Shown: in pieces, positions 26,128 to 34,404 of the stretch | How the letters are laid out: each line of letters opens with the position of its first letter | Position numbering within the stretch: position 1 is the first letter of the stretch | NCBI GenBank assembly: GCA_005799495.1 | Contig: SYGP01000012.1 | Coordinates: 17,267-81,266 of the forward strand | Direction of reading: 5' to 3' | Length of the DNA stretch: 64,000 nt | DNA from: Planctomycetia bacterium | Lineage (GTDB): Bacteria; Planctomycetota; Phycisphaerae; Phycisphaerales; SM1A02 | Translations under genes and position numbers: made by a program | Notes under the pieces: generated by a model | What the model saw: only the letters and a program-made list of their open reading frames with translations | Database searches by the model: none | What the model was told of the DNA's origin: nothing

Positions 26128-27018
26128 ATGCGCCCGATGGCCTTGAATGCTCTCGCCCCTTTGCTGGCGCTCTGCGCGGTGGCGTCCGTGCACGCGCAGC
26201 GAGATGCGCCCATGCAGCAGAACCACTCGACACGCGATGTCGACACATCGATGAACTATCCGGCGGAGCAGCGGGTTGCGGACCGCGGTGGACTGAGCAC
26301 TTCGCCTCGTCAGATGCCGATGGAGTTGGCGGAGCCGCAGGGCTTCGATCGCCTCTACGAAGTGCCGGGAAAGTCGGGCATGTTCTACCGGGCGAACGGC
26401 GGACTGTTCCTCGTGTTTGAGCGTGGCACCTATGCGAAGGTGCAAGACAAGCAGAAGCGCGTCTGGACAATCCCAACAGTCCCGCCGGGAGGTCAGTACT
26501 ACATCGGCAAGCCGGACTGGTCTTCCATCCGACGGTTCGGTGCTCTGCCTGCGGGAAGTGTGGGTGTTCACAAGGATGCAAGACTCGCGCGGCGCCAGTC
26601 TTCGGATGCGGTGACCGAGGTCGACATTCGCGAAGTCGATCTTCGTGTCGATGCGCGCGTCGATACGGAAGTTGTGGCCGCACGTGCGGGTTCTGCACTG
26701 ACCGAGTCCATCACCGCCCCAGCGACCGAAGGCGCGGATGTGCCGCGAGTCGCAGCGAAGCCAAGCGGGGCTGCATCATCGGAAGTCGTCCGCACGCAGT
26801 CGCCTGCAGCGGCCGCCGAAGCCGTCGAGATGCCTGTATTCGCAAGCAAGGCGCCCGATGCAGCCGCGTGGGCCCGAACGCTGCCGCAAGGGGTTGATCG
26901 TTCATTCCTGATCGAGCGCGGTGATGATGTGCAGCCGAGGATGACAGCGGATTTCCTTTACCGCCAGCGCAGGCTCGATGGCATGTTCGAGCGGGCAATG
27001 GAATCCGGGGAGTCGTGA
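26128..27018 (+). CDS. Secreted protein of unknown function
   Basis: A 296-residue protein with a signal peptide (MALNALAPLLALCAVASVHAQ; likely cut after HA). The first part of the mature protein holds a compact segment (SGMFYRANGGLFLVFERGTYA followed by VWTIPTVPPGGQYYIG) that may be a small beta domain. The rest is rich in Ala, Val, Glu and Asp and looks disordered, ending in a basic tail. I recognise no family. It starts 75 bases after birA and its stop overlaps the start of the next secreted-protein gene (TGATG), suggesting a joint function with that gene and the following ParA. Confidence 0.55.
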   Translation: MRPMALNALAPLLALCAVASVHAQRDAPMQQNHSTRDVDTSMNYPAEQRVADRGGLSTSPRQMPMELAEPQGFDRLYEVPGKSGMFYRANGGLFLVFERGTYAKVQDKQKRVWTIPTVPPGGQYYIGKPDWSSIRRFGALPAGSVGVHKDARLARRQSSDAVTEVDIREVDLRVDARVDTEVVAARAGSALTESITAPATEGADVPRVAAKPSGAASSEVVRTQSPAAAAEAVEMPVFASKAPDAAAWARTLPQGVDRSFLIERGDDVQPRMTADFLYRQRRLDGMFERAMESGES

Positions 27019-28799
27019 TGCGCGCCCGCGCGCTGAGCGCAGGTCCAGCGCTTCTGCCGATCGCGCTGGCACTGTGCGCGTCGGTGGTGGCACTCGCGCA
27101 GGATGTCGTCGCGCAGCAGAGCACGCACTTGCCACAAACGCAGCGGCTTGTCGCACGCGAGACGAAGCCCGTGGCTGTACGGGGCGGCGTGTTGATGGTG
27201 CCGGTTGCACTGCAGGATGCGAGCGGAGGCTGGCCTGCTGCCATGACGATTCGCACGGCGGACGGAAGAACGATCGAAGCGCGTACGGCGAGCATCGAAC
27301 CGCGTGTCGGTACAGGGACAGGCTGGAGTGCAGTACGGATCGGAGCAGGCACGACCGCACCGCGCAGCGGACTCCCTGTTGTGCTTCTCGCTCCGTTGCC
27401 GAGGGACGGTGACGGACCGCTGTGGATCGGGGATCAGCGGATCGACCCACTGTGGCTTGATCCGTGGCGCGCATCGGAGCGTGGGCAGTCGGAGTGGTCG
27501 CTTCGTACGGAGGACCTCCCGGATGGTTCGCTGCCCGATCAGCACTTCAGGACCGCATTGGTGGCGCAGTGGTATGGCAGTGAAGTGCCTGAGTGGGAGG
27601 GTGGGGATGTGGACCACCTGTACGCACGGGCGATCGCAGGATTGTGGTCGGCTGCCATTTCCCGACTTCACCAGAATGAGCCGCGACTCGCAGAGTGCGT
27701 GATCGCTTCGGTTGCGGGCCGCTGCCACGGAGTGCTGGACGGCGAAGAGAGCACGCTCGGCGCCTGGGAAACTCGCGCTGAGGTGCTCGATGAGTTGCTG
27801 CGGACTCTGCTGGATCCGAAGGCCAACGGACTGGTGTTGGCTGAAGGTGCGCGACTGTGGCTCGATGCACGAGCGGAGCCGCTTTGCTGGTTCGAGCGTG
27901 ATGATGGCGAGCGCGTTCATGTGTCCGTGGCGAACCCCCGAGCCGAGCCGCTGACCGTGGCATTTCGATGGCCCAATGTTCGGACGCCATCTTTGGAGGC
28001 AGAAGTGGCGCCAGAGTCGTTCCAGTCATTCGCGGTTCCGCGTGAACGAACGGAGACCGAGCAGGTGGAACTGATCGACCCAAAGTTGCGTGAGGCGATT
28101 GAGGCGCATGGGCTCTCGGCACTCTTGCCGCCGGGTGAGCGCAGTGAGGCCGCGGGTGCACGAACATCGATGGAACAGCAGGTTCGGAGCATGCCCATCC
28201 TGTTTGTCGACTGTGCGCAGACCACGGCGTGGGTCCCGGTGGGATTCGGCAGAGTTGCCGCGCGTCCGCCGAGTGTCGACTTTGGTGTGTTCCTGCCGGC
28301 CGTCACGCTCGACGAGATTCGTTCCGGCGAATCAGCGCCGCTCCCGAAGGAATGGATGACATCCGCCGTGCTTCGCAAGCGGCCAAGCAGCTGGGAGCTT
28401 CTGATCGAGGCGCGCTTCGATCCGGCAGTTGCTGCACCCTCGGATCGGATTACCGTGACGCTTGAAAGCGATGCGGTTCGATCACTGATCTGTTCGCGCG
28501 ATGGATCCATCCGTGCAAGTGGCGGCGAGTACGCCGAAGAAGTCGGCATTCACCAGTCTGCGGATCGGTGGCGGGTTCGAATCCCATTGCCGATGACATG
28601 GATTTCGGCCGGCGGCGAGGCATCCGCGAAGATCCAGCTCGCCATGGAACGCACGGTCGAGTGCCAGGGGAACGCCGTGCCCCTTCGGGCGCGCCGCCAG
28701 TTTGCCGGGGTTTCGCCGCCGTGGGTGCGGCCAGTGGCGAGCGGAATCCCGCTCGATCTCTCGAGTTGGGACCTGACGAGCGTTACACTGACCCCATGA
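27018..28799 (+). CDS. Large secreted protein of unknown function
   Basis: A 593-residue protein with a signal peptide (LLPIALALCASVVALAQ). The mature part seems to have an N-terminal beta domain (VLMVPVALQDASGGWPAAM), a helical middle (LYARAIAGLWSAAISRLHQ to RAEVLDELLRTLLD) and beta-rich C-terminal domains (SSWELLIEARFDPAVAAPSD). I recognise no family. The start is ATG 27018, sharing a base with the stop of the preceding gene; GTG 27015 is equally placed. Its own stop overlaps the start of the ParA-like gene by four bases, so a membrane-facing export product and a cytoplasmic ATPase are made from one message. Confidence 0.6.
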   Translation: MRARALSAGPALLPIALALCASVVALAQDVVAQQSTHLPQTQRLVARETKPVAVRGGVLMVPVALQDASGGWPAAMTIRTADGRTIEARTASIEPRVGTGTGWSAVRIGAGTTAPRSGLPVVLLAPLPRDGDGPLWIGDQRIDPLWLDPWRASERGQSEWSLRTEDLPDGSLPDQHFRTALVAQWYGSEVPEWEGGDVDHLYARAIAGLWSAAISRLHQNEPRLAECVIASVAGRCHGVLDGEESTLGAWETRAEVLDELLRTLLDPKANGLVLAEGARLWLDARAEPLCWFERDDGERVHVSVANPRAEPLTVAFRWPNVRTPSLEAEVAPESFQSFAVPRERTETEQVELIDPKLREAIEAHGLSALLPPGERSEAAGARTSMEQQVRSMPILFVDCAQTTAWVPVGFGRVAARPPSVDFGVFLPAVTLDEIRSGESAPLPKEWMTSAVLRKRPSSWELLIEARFDPAVAAPSDRITVTLESDAVRSLICSRDGSIRASGGEYAEEVGIHQSADRWRVRIPLPMTWISAGGEASAKIQLAMERTVECQGNAVPLRARRQFAGVSPPWVRPVASGIPLDLSSWDLTSVTLTP

Positions 28800-29701
28800 A
28801 TCGTGCCAAAGGCGCCAAGGTCGGGGCCTCAGCAGTGGCGGCGAATGAATCGCCCAAGCCGCGTGCTCGGGTCATCGCACTCCTCAATCAGAAGGGTGGC
28901 GTGGGCAAGACCACTTCCACCGCGAATCTCGGTGCGGCCTTCGCGCTCGAGGGCTTGCGAACCTTGGTCGTCGACCTCGATCCGCAGTCCAACCTCTCGT
29001 TGCACTTCGGACATGAGCCGGCGCCCGATCAGCCAACAGTTCGCGATCTGTTCATGGACGCGAACGCCCCAACGAGGTCACTTGTCCATGAGGCGCGTTC
29101 CAATCTTTGGTTCATTCCGAGTGATACCGAGCTCGCGCTCGTGGAGGGTGAACTCGCCCTGCAACCGGACATGCAGCACCTGCTGTCGAAGCGGCTCGAG
29201 GAGGTCATCGATTCCTTCGATGTGATTCTGCTTGATTGTCCGCCGAGTCTTGGCGTGTTGACGGTCAATGCGCTGACAGTCGCCGACGAGGTGGTCGTGC
29301 CGATGCAGGCGCAGTACTTGGCACTGCGTGGTTTGGAGAAGTTGTTGGAGACCGTGCTGCTTGTGCAGCGTGCGCTGAACCCGCGTCTGCAGGTCGCGGG
29401 AGTGCTGCTGTGCATGCATGAGTCCCAGTCGAGTCACGGTCGCGCCGTGGTGGAGGAGATGGACGGCTATTTCGAACGCTTCCGTGCGAGCGGACTGCCG
29501 TGGCAGGATGCGCGCGTACTGCGTCCGCCCGTGCGTCGCAACATCAAGTTGGCGGAGGCGCCGAGTTTCGGCAAGACAATCTTCGACTATGCGCCGCAGT
29601 GCGCTGGCGCCGCGGATTACAAGGCACTTGCTGGTGCGCTGCGCGCGCGATGGCCATCCGCGACCGAGGCGATCGCAGTAGCCGCGGTTCCTGCGGCCTG
29701 A
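28796..29701 (+). CDS. ParA family ATPase (orphan)
   Basis: A 301-residue deviant Walker ATPase of the Soj/ParA type. The deviant Walker A box is KGGVGKTT (33-40) with signature Lys33; VVDLDPQSNLSLH (58-70) is the Walker A' region, and VILLDCPPSLGVLTVNAL is Walker B. There is a short unstructured N-terminal tail but no HTH domain as in plasmid ParAs. No parB gene, parS-like repeat or origin gene lies nearby, so a role in positioning some other cargo is as likely as chromosome segregation. ATG 28796 overlaps the stop of the upstream secreted-protein gene by four bases. Confidence 0.88.
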   Translation: MNRAKGAKVGASAVAANESPKPRARVIALLNQKGGVGKTTSTANLGAAFALEGLRTLVVDLDPQSNLSLHFGHEPAPDQPTVRDLFMDANAPTRSLVHEARSNLWFIPSDTELALVEGELALQPDMQHLLSKRLEEVIDSFDVILLDCPPSLGVLTVNALTVADEVVVPMQAQYLALRGLEKLLETVLLVQRALNPRLQVAGVLLCMHESQSSHGRAVVEEMDGYFERFRASGLPWQDARVLRPPVRRNIKLAEAPSFGKTIFDYAPQCAGAADYKALAGALRARWPSATEAIAVAAVPAA

Positions 29702-29717
29702 TCACCCAAGCAGTCCG

Positions 29718-30875
29718 ATGACTTCCCGCACAGGCGAGTTGCGGATGGGTGAGCGCGGTCTTCTCGTCATGCGAGTGCTTGCGCTCGGCGGCTTGCTCGT
29801 GACGCTGGTCGCGACGCATTGGCCACGCTTGCAATTGAGTTCGGAGGCGCCGAGCGACAAGGTCCTTCACGCCATCACCTACGGATTCCTGACGCTCCTG
29901 GTGTGGAGAGCGACATGGTTCGCCCGCCTGTGGCAGCTTGGTGGCGCCGTCGTGCTCCTTGCCTCGGTGGATGAGTGGACGCAGTCGCTTCCTCCGTTCT
30001 TTCGGCATACATCATGGAACGACTGGACCGCAGACCTCGTGGGAGTTGCCGTCTGCGTGTTTCTCCTGTGGTGCTCGATGTCGGCGCGCGGATCGACGGG
30101 GGAACTTCGTCGTGCAGTTCGCGCTGCCTCGGAGCGCCGTCTCTTCGATCGGCCCTTCACATGGCTGGCGATGGTGACGTCCGCGGCCGTCGGTGCGCTT
30201 GTCGGGGGGGCAATCTCCGTCACGGTGTCGCGCTTGCTGCTTGCTGATGAACGCCCACTGCAGACTCTCTTCCTCGGCGCAGTCCTCTTCGCGGCGATGG
30301 GTGTGGACTGGACTGTGCGTGCTGGCGTTCGGGCGATGGCCAAGCAGATCATCAAGGCACGCCTGTGCCTGCAGTGCGGGGGAGCGATCGATGTGGTGGG
30401 CGAGGCAGGACAATGCCCCGACTGCGGACGGTCTTGGGTGCGTCAGCAGTGGGTTGCGATGCCGAACCTGTGGAGTCGCGACCGCGGGCGGCTTCGTCGA
30501 TTCCTGCTGTGGCGCATCCCTCGCGCGGCGCTCATCGCCTTCGTGGTGGTCGGTTCGCTCGGCATGTATGTGTGGGCGGCCCTGATGCTGGTGGATGTGT
30601 GGTTCGGTCAGCGGATCGCCGTACCCGGCGACATGCGCGATCTCTTCGCCTACGCGTACGCCTTGGCGTGGATCGGACTGACCATTCGGCTCGTGCGGTC
30701 TGCGGTGGCAAGCAAACAGGCAATCGAAGGTCTGGAATGTGTGTCATGCGGACACCTCTTGCGGGGCGTTGGCGTGAGAGGTGGAGTGGGGGTGTGCCCA
30801 GAGTGCGGCGTTGAGTTCATCGCGCGACCCGAGGCGGACGCATGGCGGGTGCCCACGCCATCATCGACTGCCTAG
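29718..30875 (+). CDS. VanZ-like membrane protein with two Cys4 zinc ribbons
   Basis: A 385-residue membrane protein. The N-terminal third matches the VanZ-like fold: APSDKVLHAITYGFLTLLV, then ASVDEWTQSLPPFFRHTSWNDWTADLVG (VanZ motifs around His and Asp). Two more hydrophobic segments follow. A C-x2-C...C-x2-C ribbon (CLQCGG, CPDCG) sits at about residues 217-236, then two membrane segments, then a second ribbon (CVSCGH, CPECG) near 341-365. Such ribbons are frequent in planctomycete membrane proteins of unknown role. It lies 16 bases after the ParA gene and is likely in the same operon. Confidence 0.65.
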   Translation: MTSRTGELRMGERGLLVMRVLALGGLLVTLVATHWPRLQLSSEAPSDKVLHAITYGFLTLLVWRATWFARLWQLGGAVVLLASVDEWTQSLPPFFRHTSWNDWTADLVGVAVCVFLLWCSMSARGSTGELRRAVRAASERRLFDRPFTWLAMVTSAAVGALVGGAISVTVSRLLLADERPLQTLFLGAVLFAAMGVDWTVRAGVRAMAKQIIKARLCLQCGGAIDVVGEAGQCPDCGRSWVRQQWVAMPNLWSRDRGRLRRFLLWRIPRAALIAFVVVGSLGMYVWAALMLVDVWFGQRIAVPGDMRDLFAYAYALAWIGLTIRLVRSAVASKQAIEGLECVSCGHLLRGVGVRGGVGVCPECGVEFIARPEADAWRVPTPSSTA

Positions 30876-30884
30876 GATCGCCCC

Positions 30885-32183
30885 ATGGAGAGCGCGCACG
30901 TGCTCATCATCGGTGGTGGAGTCGCAGGCCTCTGTGCCGCGATCGTGTGTGAACGCGCTGGCGTGAGTTGGCGACTGCTCGAGTCGAGCGAGCGCGTGGG
31001 CGGGCGGGTGTCGAGTCGTACCGTGGATGGGTGCACGATTGACCATGGTTTCGCCGTGCTGCTTTCGTCGTATTCGGAGATCGCCCGATTCATCGATTGG
31101 AACGCCCTCGATGTGCGCGCCCTTCGCGCGAGCGCGCGCGTGTGGACGGGCGATCGATTCCGCACGATCGCGAATCCGCTCGCCCATCCTGCGGCGGGTG
31201 CTGCGGGGCTGTTCAGCGGACTGTTGTCGGTTCGAGATGTCGCAGTCCTTCTCCCGATGGCGGTCGGTGCGGCGTGGGGCGCTCGCATACCCGATCCGAG
31301 CGCGTGCCGCAGCATCAGCACGGAGCAACTGCTCTTCAAGCGAGGTGTCTCGCGCCGACTGATGGATTCGTTCTTTCGCCCGTTCTTCGGCGGGGTGTTT
31401 CTCGATCCAACGCTTGGATACGACGCTGCGCCCTTTGAGTGGAGACTCACGATGTTTGCGCGCGGACGCGCCACGCTGCCGAGGCGCGGCATGGGAGCGA
31501 TCGCCGAGCAACTGCTGCGTGCGCTCCCGGAGCAGTCGCGAGGTGGTGTGTGGATGCGTTGTGGTGCGCAGGGGATCGAGTCCGCTCGGGATGGGGCAGG
31601 ATGGCGCGTGAGCGATTCATGCGGAGGAACGCATGCGGCTCGGCAACTGATCGTGGCATGCGATGCGCTGTCCGCGCGAAAGCTGTTGCCATCGCTTCCC
31701 GCGCGGCGCTGGTGCAGCACGGTGACGATGGTGTGGAAGATGAAGTCATCGAATTGCCCTCGAGCGCTTCGACGGCCGGAACTGTTGTTGGACGGCACGG
31801 GCAGGGGGCCCGTCAACCATGCCGTGTCGCCGACAAGCGTTTGGCCAGATCAAGCGCCTGCGGGCGAGTCGCTCGTGAGTGGCAGTGTGATCGATTCGGA
31901 ACTGTGCGAACTCTCCGACGCCGAGTTGGAATCGCGCTGTCGCAAGCAGTTCGCGGCGTGGTTTGGATCATGCGTCCTGGAGTGGAAGCACATTGCGACG
32001 GAGCGAATCACCCAGGCACTTCCGCGTCAGCACCCCGAAGATCTTGCGCTGCGCCCGGCCATGCATCACGCGGAGGGATTATGGATCGCTGGGGATCATG
32101 TGTCGGACGGATCGATCGAGGGCGCGATGCGTTCGGGCAGGTTGGCCGCCGAGTCCGCATGCGCCGCGCTTCGCGGGGAGTGA
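30885..32183 (+). CDS. FAD-dependent amine oxidase-like oxidoreductase
   Basis: A 432-residue flavoprotein. The FAD-binding dinucleotide fold is at the very start (VLIIGGGVAGLCAAIVCERAG, then LLESSERVGGRVSS, the GG-motif of amine oxidases and phytoene desaturases). TIDHGFAVLLSSYSE continues the family pattern. The C-terminus has the second FAD-contact block (LWIAGDHVSDGSIEGAMRSG). It is closest in outline to plant zeta-carotene desaturase-like or protoporphyrinogen oxidase-like proteins, but the substrate is not clear. It starts nine bases after the VanZ-like gene. Confidence 0.78.
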   Translation: MESAHVLIIGGGVAGLCAAIVCERAGVSWRLLESSERVGGRVSSRTVDGCTIDHGFAVLLSSYSEIARFIDWNALDVRALRASARVWTGDRFRTIANPLAHPAAGAAGLFSGLLSVRDVAVLLPMAVGAAWGARIPDPSACRSISTEQLLFKRGVSRRLMDSFFRPFFGGVFLDPTLGYDAAPFEWRLTMFARGRATLPRRGMGAIAEQLLRALPEQSRGGVWMRCGAQGIESARDGAGWRVSDSCGGTHAARQLIVACDALSARKLLPSLPARRWCSTVTMVWKMKSSNCPRALRRPELLLDGTGRGPVNHAVSPTSVWPDQAPAGESLVSGSVIDSELCELSDAELESRCRKQFAAWFGSCVLEWKHIATERITQALPRQHPEDLALRPAMHHAEGLWIAGDHVSDGSIEGAMRSGRLAAESACAALRGE

Positions 32184-32213
32184 GGCGGCGAGCGAGGCGG
32201 TTCAGTGTCGCGC

Positions 32214-32729
32214 TCAGCGAGTCGGCGGTGCGAAGCCCTCGATCGGAGCGCCCGCCGAGGTATCGCCCGGACTGGTCGTCGACGGGCTGAACGAGATGGC
32301 GGGCGGTGGGGGCGGCGTTGGAAAGACCAGCAAGTGGGCGGGACTCGTCATCGGATCGAGTTGGTTCATCGCAACCTCGACGCGTGCGGATCGGCTGTCC
32401 TTGCGGAAGTTCAACACCGTCGCGGCTCCACGCGCTTGCTTGGAGACAAGTATCCAGCCCTGCGCCATGAATCGCGCGCGAGTGTCGTTCACTTGCCGCA
32501 CGGGGTCATCGATGTCACCTCGGTACAGAACCTCGACTCCTGAAATGCGCCCGCCTTCCCGCTGCAGATTCCGCGTGACGAGCGGCTCATAGCCCGCCAC
32601 ATTGGGGACATCGCTCTCCAGAACCACCTCCGGTGGTCCCTTGCAGCCGGCGGCCAGAAGTGCCATGAGCAGCAGGACAGAAGGAAGGTGCGTGGAATGC
32701 AGGATGTTTTGCGCCCAGCGCCGATTCAT
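32214..32729 (-). CDS. Putative lipoprotein of unknown function
   Basis: A 171-residue lipoprotein: hydrophobic signal VLLLMALLAAGC with the lipidated Cys at 29. The mature part has a conserved-looking core (ISGVEVLYRGDIDDPVRQVN, then GWILVSKQARGAATVLNFRKDSR) which may be a small alpha/beta domain. The C-terminus is Pro/Ser/Thr rich (FPTPPPPPAISF). No family is recognised. It faces away from murJ with only 20 bases between starts and converges on the flavoprotein gene. Confidence 0.6.
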   Translation of the reverse strand: MNRRWAQNILHSTHLPSVLLLMALLAAGCKGPPEVVLESDVPNVAGYEPLVTRNLQREGGRISGVEVLYRGDIDDPVRQVNDTRARFMAQGWILVSKQARGAATVLNFRKDSRSARVEVAMNQLDPMTSPAHLLVFPTPPPPPAISFSPSTTSPGDTSAGAPIEGFAPPTR

Positions 32730-32749
32730 GCCGATGAGGAGAATCTACC

Positions 32750-34384
32750 GTGGCAAAGGCGAGAGGTTTCGAGACACATGCCCGCACGATCTCCGTGTTC
32801 ACGCTGCTCAGCCGCGTGACCGGCTTGGCGCGCGATGCAGCGCTCAGCCGAGTGTTTGGTGTTGGCGTGGTGAACGATGCGTTTGCCTTCGCATTCATGG
32901 TGCCGAATCTCTTTCGCCGGCTCTTCGGCGAGGGTGCGCTGACTTCCAGTTTCCTGCCCGTCTACTCGAAACTTGAAGCGTCCGAGCCTGCTGTCGCCAC
33001 GCACGTCGCACGGCTTGTGCTTTCGAGGACCGCCATCTTCCTTTCAGTGGTCTGTCTCATCGGCGAGGGTGTGCTGATCGCCGCATGGCCCGACAGCGCG
33101 ATCACCTCGGCGCTGCTCTCCGCGAAGCTCGTCGCCATTCTCCTTCCCTACATGCCACTCGTCTGTCTCGTGGCGTTGGTCGGTGCAGTCCTGCAGGTGC
33201 ACGGCAGATTCGGTCCCACGGCAGCAGCGCCGGTGATTCTCAATCTGGCGGTGGTCGTCAGTGCGGTTGGACTTGCACCGCCGATGGCGCGGTGGATGGG
33301 AGTGGCGGAGATGGAGCCATCTTCACACATCGTGTGGGTTGCCTCGAGCGTGCTCGTTGCGGGGGTCCTGCAACTCCTGTGGAGTCTGGCTGCACTCCGT
33401 ACCGTTCGGGTGCGCGGATCGATGGTGATGCCGCCGGGCGGCGACGAATCGGCGCGCATGAGTTTCCGTCGGGTGATTCTGCAGGCGGTCCCCATGGCGA
33501 TCGGACTTGGAGTGCTGCAAGTGAACACCTTCATTGATGGGTTGATTGCGAGCTATCCGACCATCATCGGCCCGACGATTGTGGGCATTGCGTACCCGCT
33601 GGAGGAGGGCGCGATGGCATCCCTCTCTTTCGCGCAGCGACTTTATGAGTTCCCGCTCGGCGTGTTCGGCATTTCCGTCGCGACGGCGATCTTCCCGCAA
33701 CTGTCGCGCGAAGCAAACGACCTCACTGCGTTTCGCGCCTCCGTCGCACGCGCATTACGGATCGTGGCGTTCATCGGGCTCCCTGCCAGCGTCGGATTGA
33801 TGCTCGTGTGCACGCCACTGACCGCCGTGGTTTTTCAGGGCGAGTCCTTCTCGGCGGATGACACGGCGCGCGTGGCCACGATCCTGCTGGCGTATGCCCC
33901 CGCGATCTGGGCGTACAGCGCGAACCATCTCTTGACGCGCGCCTTCTATGCGCGCGGTGAGTCGATGACGCCGGTCAAGGTCGCGGCTGCGATGGTGGTT
34001 CTGAACTTTGTTCTGAACATCACGCTCATCTGGACGCCGCTGCGCACGGCCGGCTTGGCGTTGTCGACCGCCCTCTGCGCGGCGATTCAGATGGTGATCT
34101 TGATGCGCATTCTCTCGCGTCGAACGGGTGCGGTGGTGAGTGCCGAAGTGCGCGGAAGTTGGCTGCGTACTGCGCAGGCCAGCGCGATCATGGCCGTGAC
34201 GCTCCTTGTCACGATGGGGCTGTGGCCGCAGCCAACTTCGTGGGGCGGTCACGCGGTGCTGCTTTGCGTCAGCGTGGTCGTGGGCGGCGGCGTTTTCCTC
34301 TTCGCCGTTCGGATCATGCGAATGCCCGAGTTGGCTTGGGCGCTCGGACAGCGCGGTCGGAGCGCGAACGAATCACAACCGTGA
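32750..34384 (+). CDS. murJ: Lipid II flippase MurJ
   Basis: Polytopic MOP-superfamily protein that flips the peptidoglycan precursor lipid II to the outer face of the inner membrane. The 544 residues show about 14 membrane segments. The family N-terminus is plain: TISVFTLLSRVTGLARDAAL, then VVNDAFAFAFMVPNLFRRLFGEGALTSSFLPVY. A later FPLGVFGISVATAIFPQLSR block is also typical. The start is GTG 32750, supported by GAGGAG about nine bases upstream. Its presence is of note because planctomycetes were once thought to lack peptidoglycan; most are now known to make it. Confidence 0.93.
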   Translation: MAKARGFETHARTISVFTLLSRVTGLARDAALSRVFGVGVVNDAFAFAFMVPNLFRRLFGEGALTSSFLPVYSKLEASEPAVATHVARLVLSRTAIFLSVVCLIGEGVLIAAWPDSAITSALLSAKLVAILLPYMPLVCLVALVGAVLQVHGRFGPTAAAPVILNLAVVVSAVGLAPPMARWMGVAEMEPSSHIVWVASSVLVAGVLQLLWSLAALRTVRVRGSMVMPPGGDESARMSFRRVILQAVPMAIGLGVLQVNTFIDGLIASYPTIIGPTIVGIAYPLEEGAMASLSFAQRLYEFPLGVFGISVATAIFPQLSREANDLTAFRASVARALRIVAFIGLPASVGLMLVCTPLTAVVFQGESFSADDTARVATILLAYAPAIWAYSANHLLTRAFYARGESMTPVKVAAAMVVLNFVLNITLIWTPLRTAGLALSTALCAAIQMVILMRILSRRTGAVVSAEVRGSWLRTAQASAIMAVTLLVTMGLWPQPTSWGGHAVLLCVSVVVGGGVFLFAVRIMRMPELAWALGQRGRSANESQP

Positions 34385-34404
34385 CGACGCAGCGTGTGAG
34401 GCGT

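Noticed and set aside
28796..29701. A chromosome or plasmid partition locus with nearby origin
   Set aside because: ParA is present but there is no parB, no parS-like repeat, no dnaA/gidA/repA and no AT-rich origin region.
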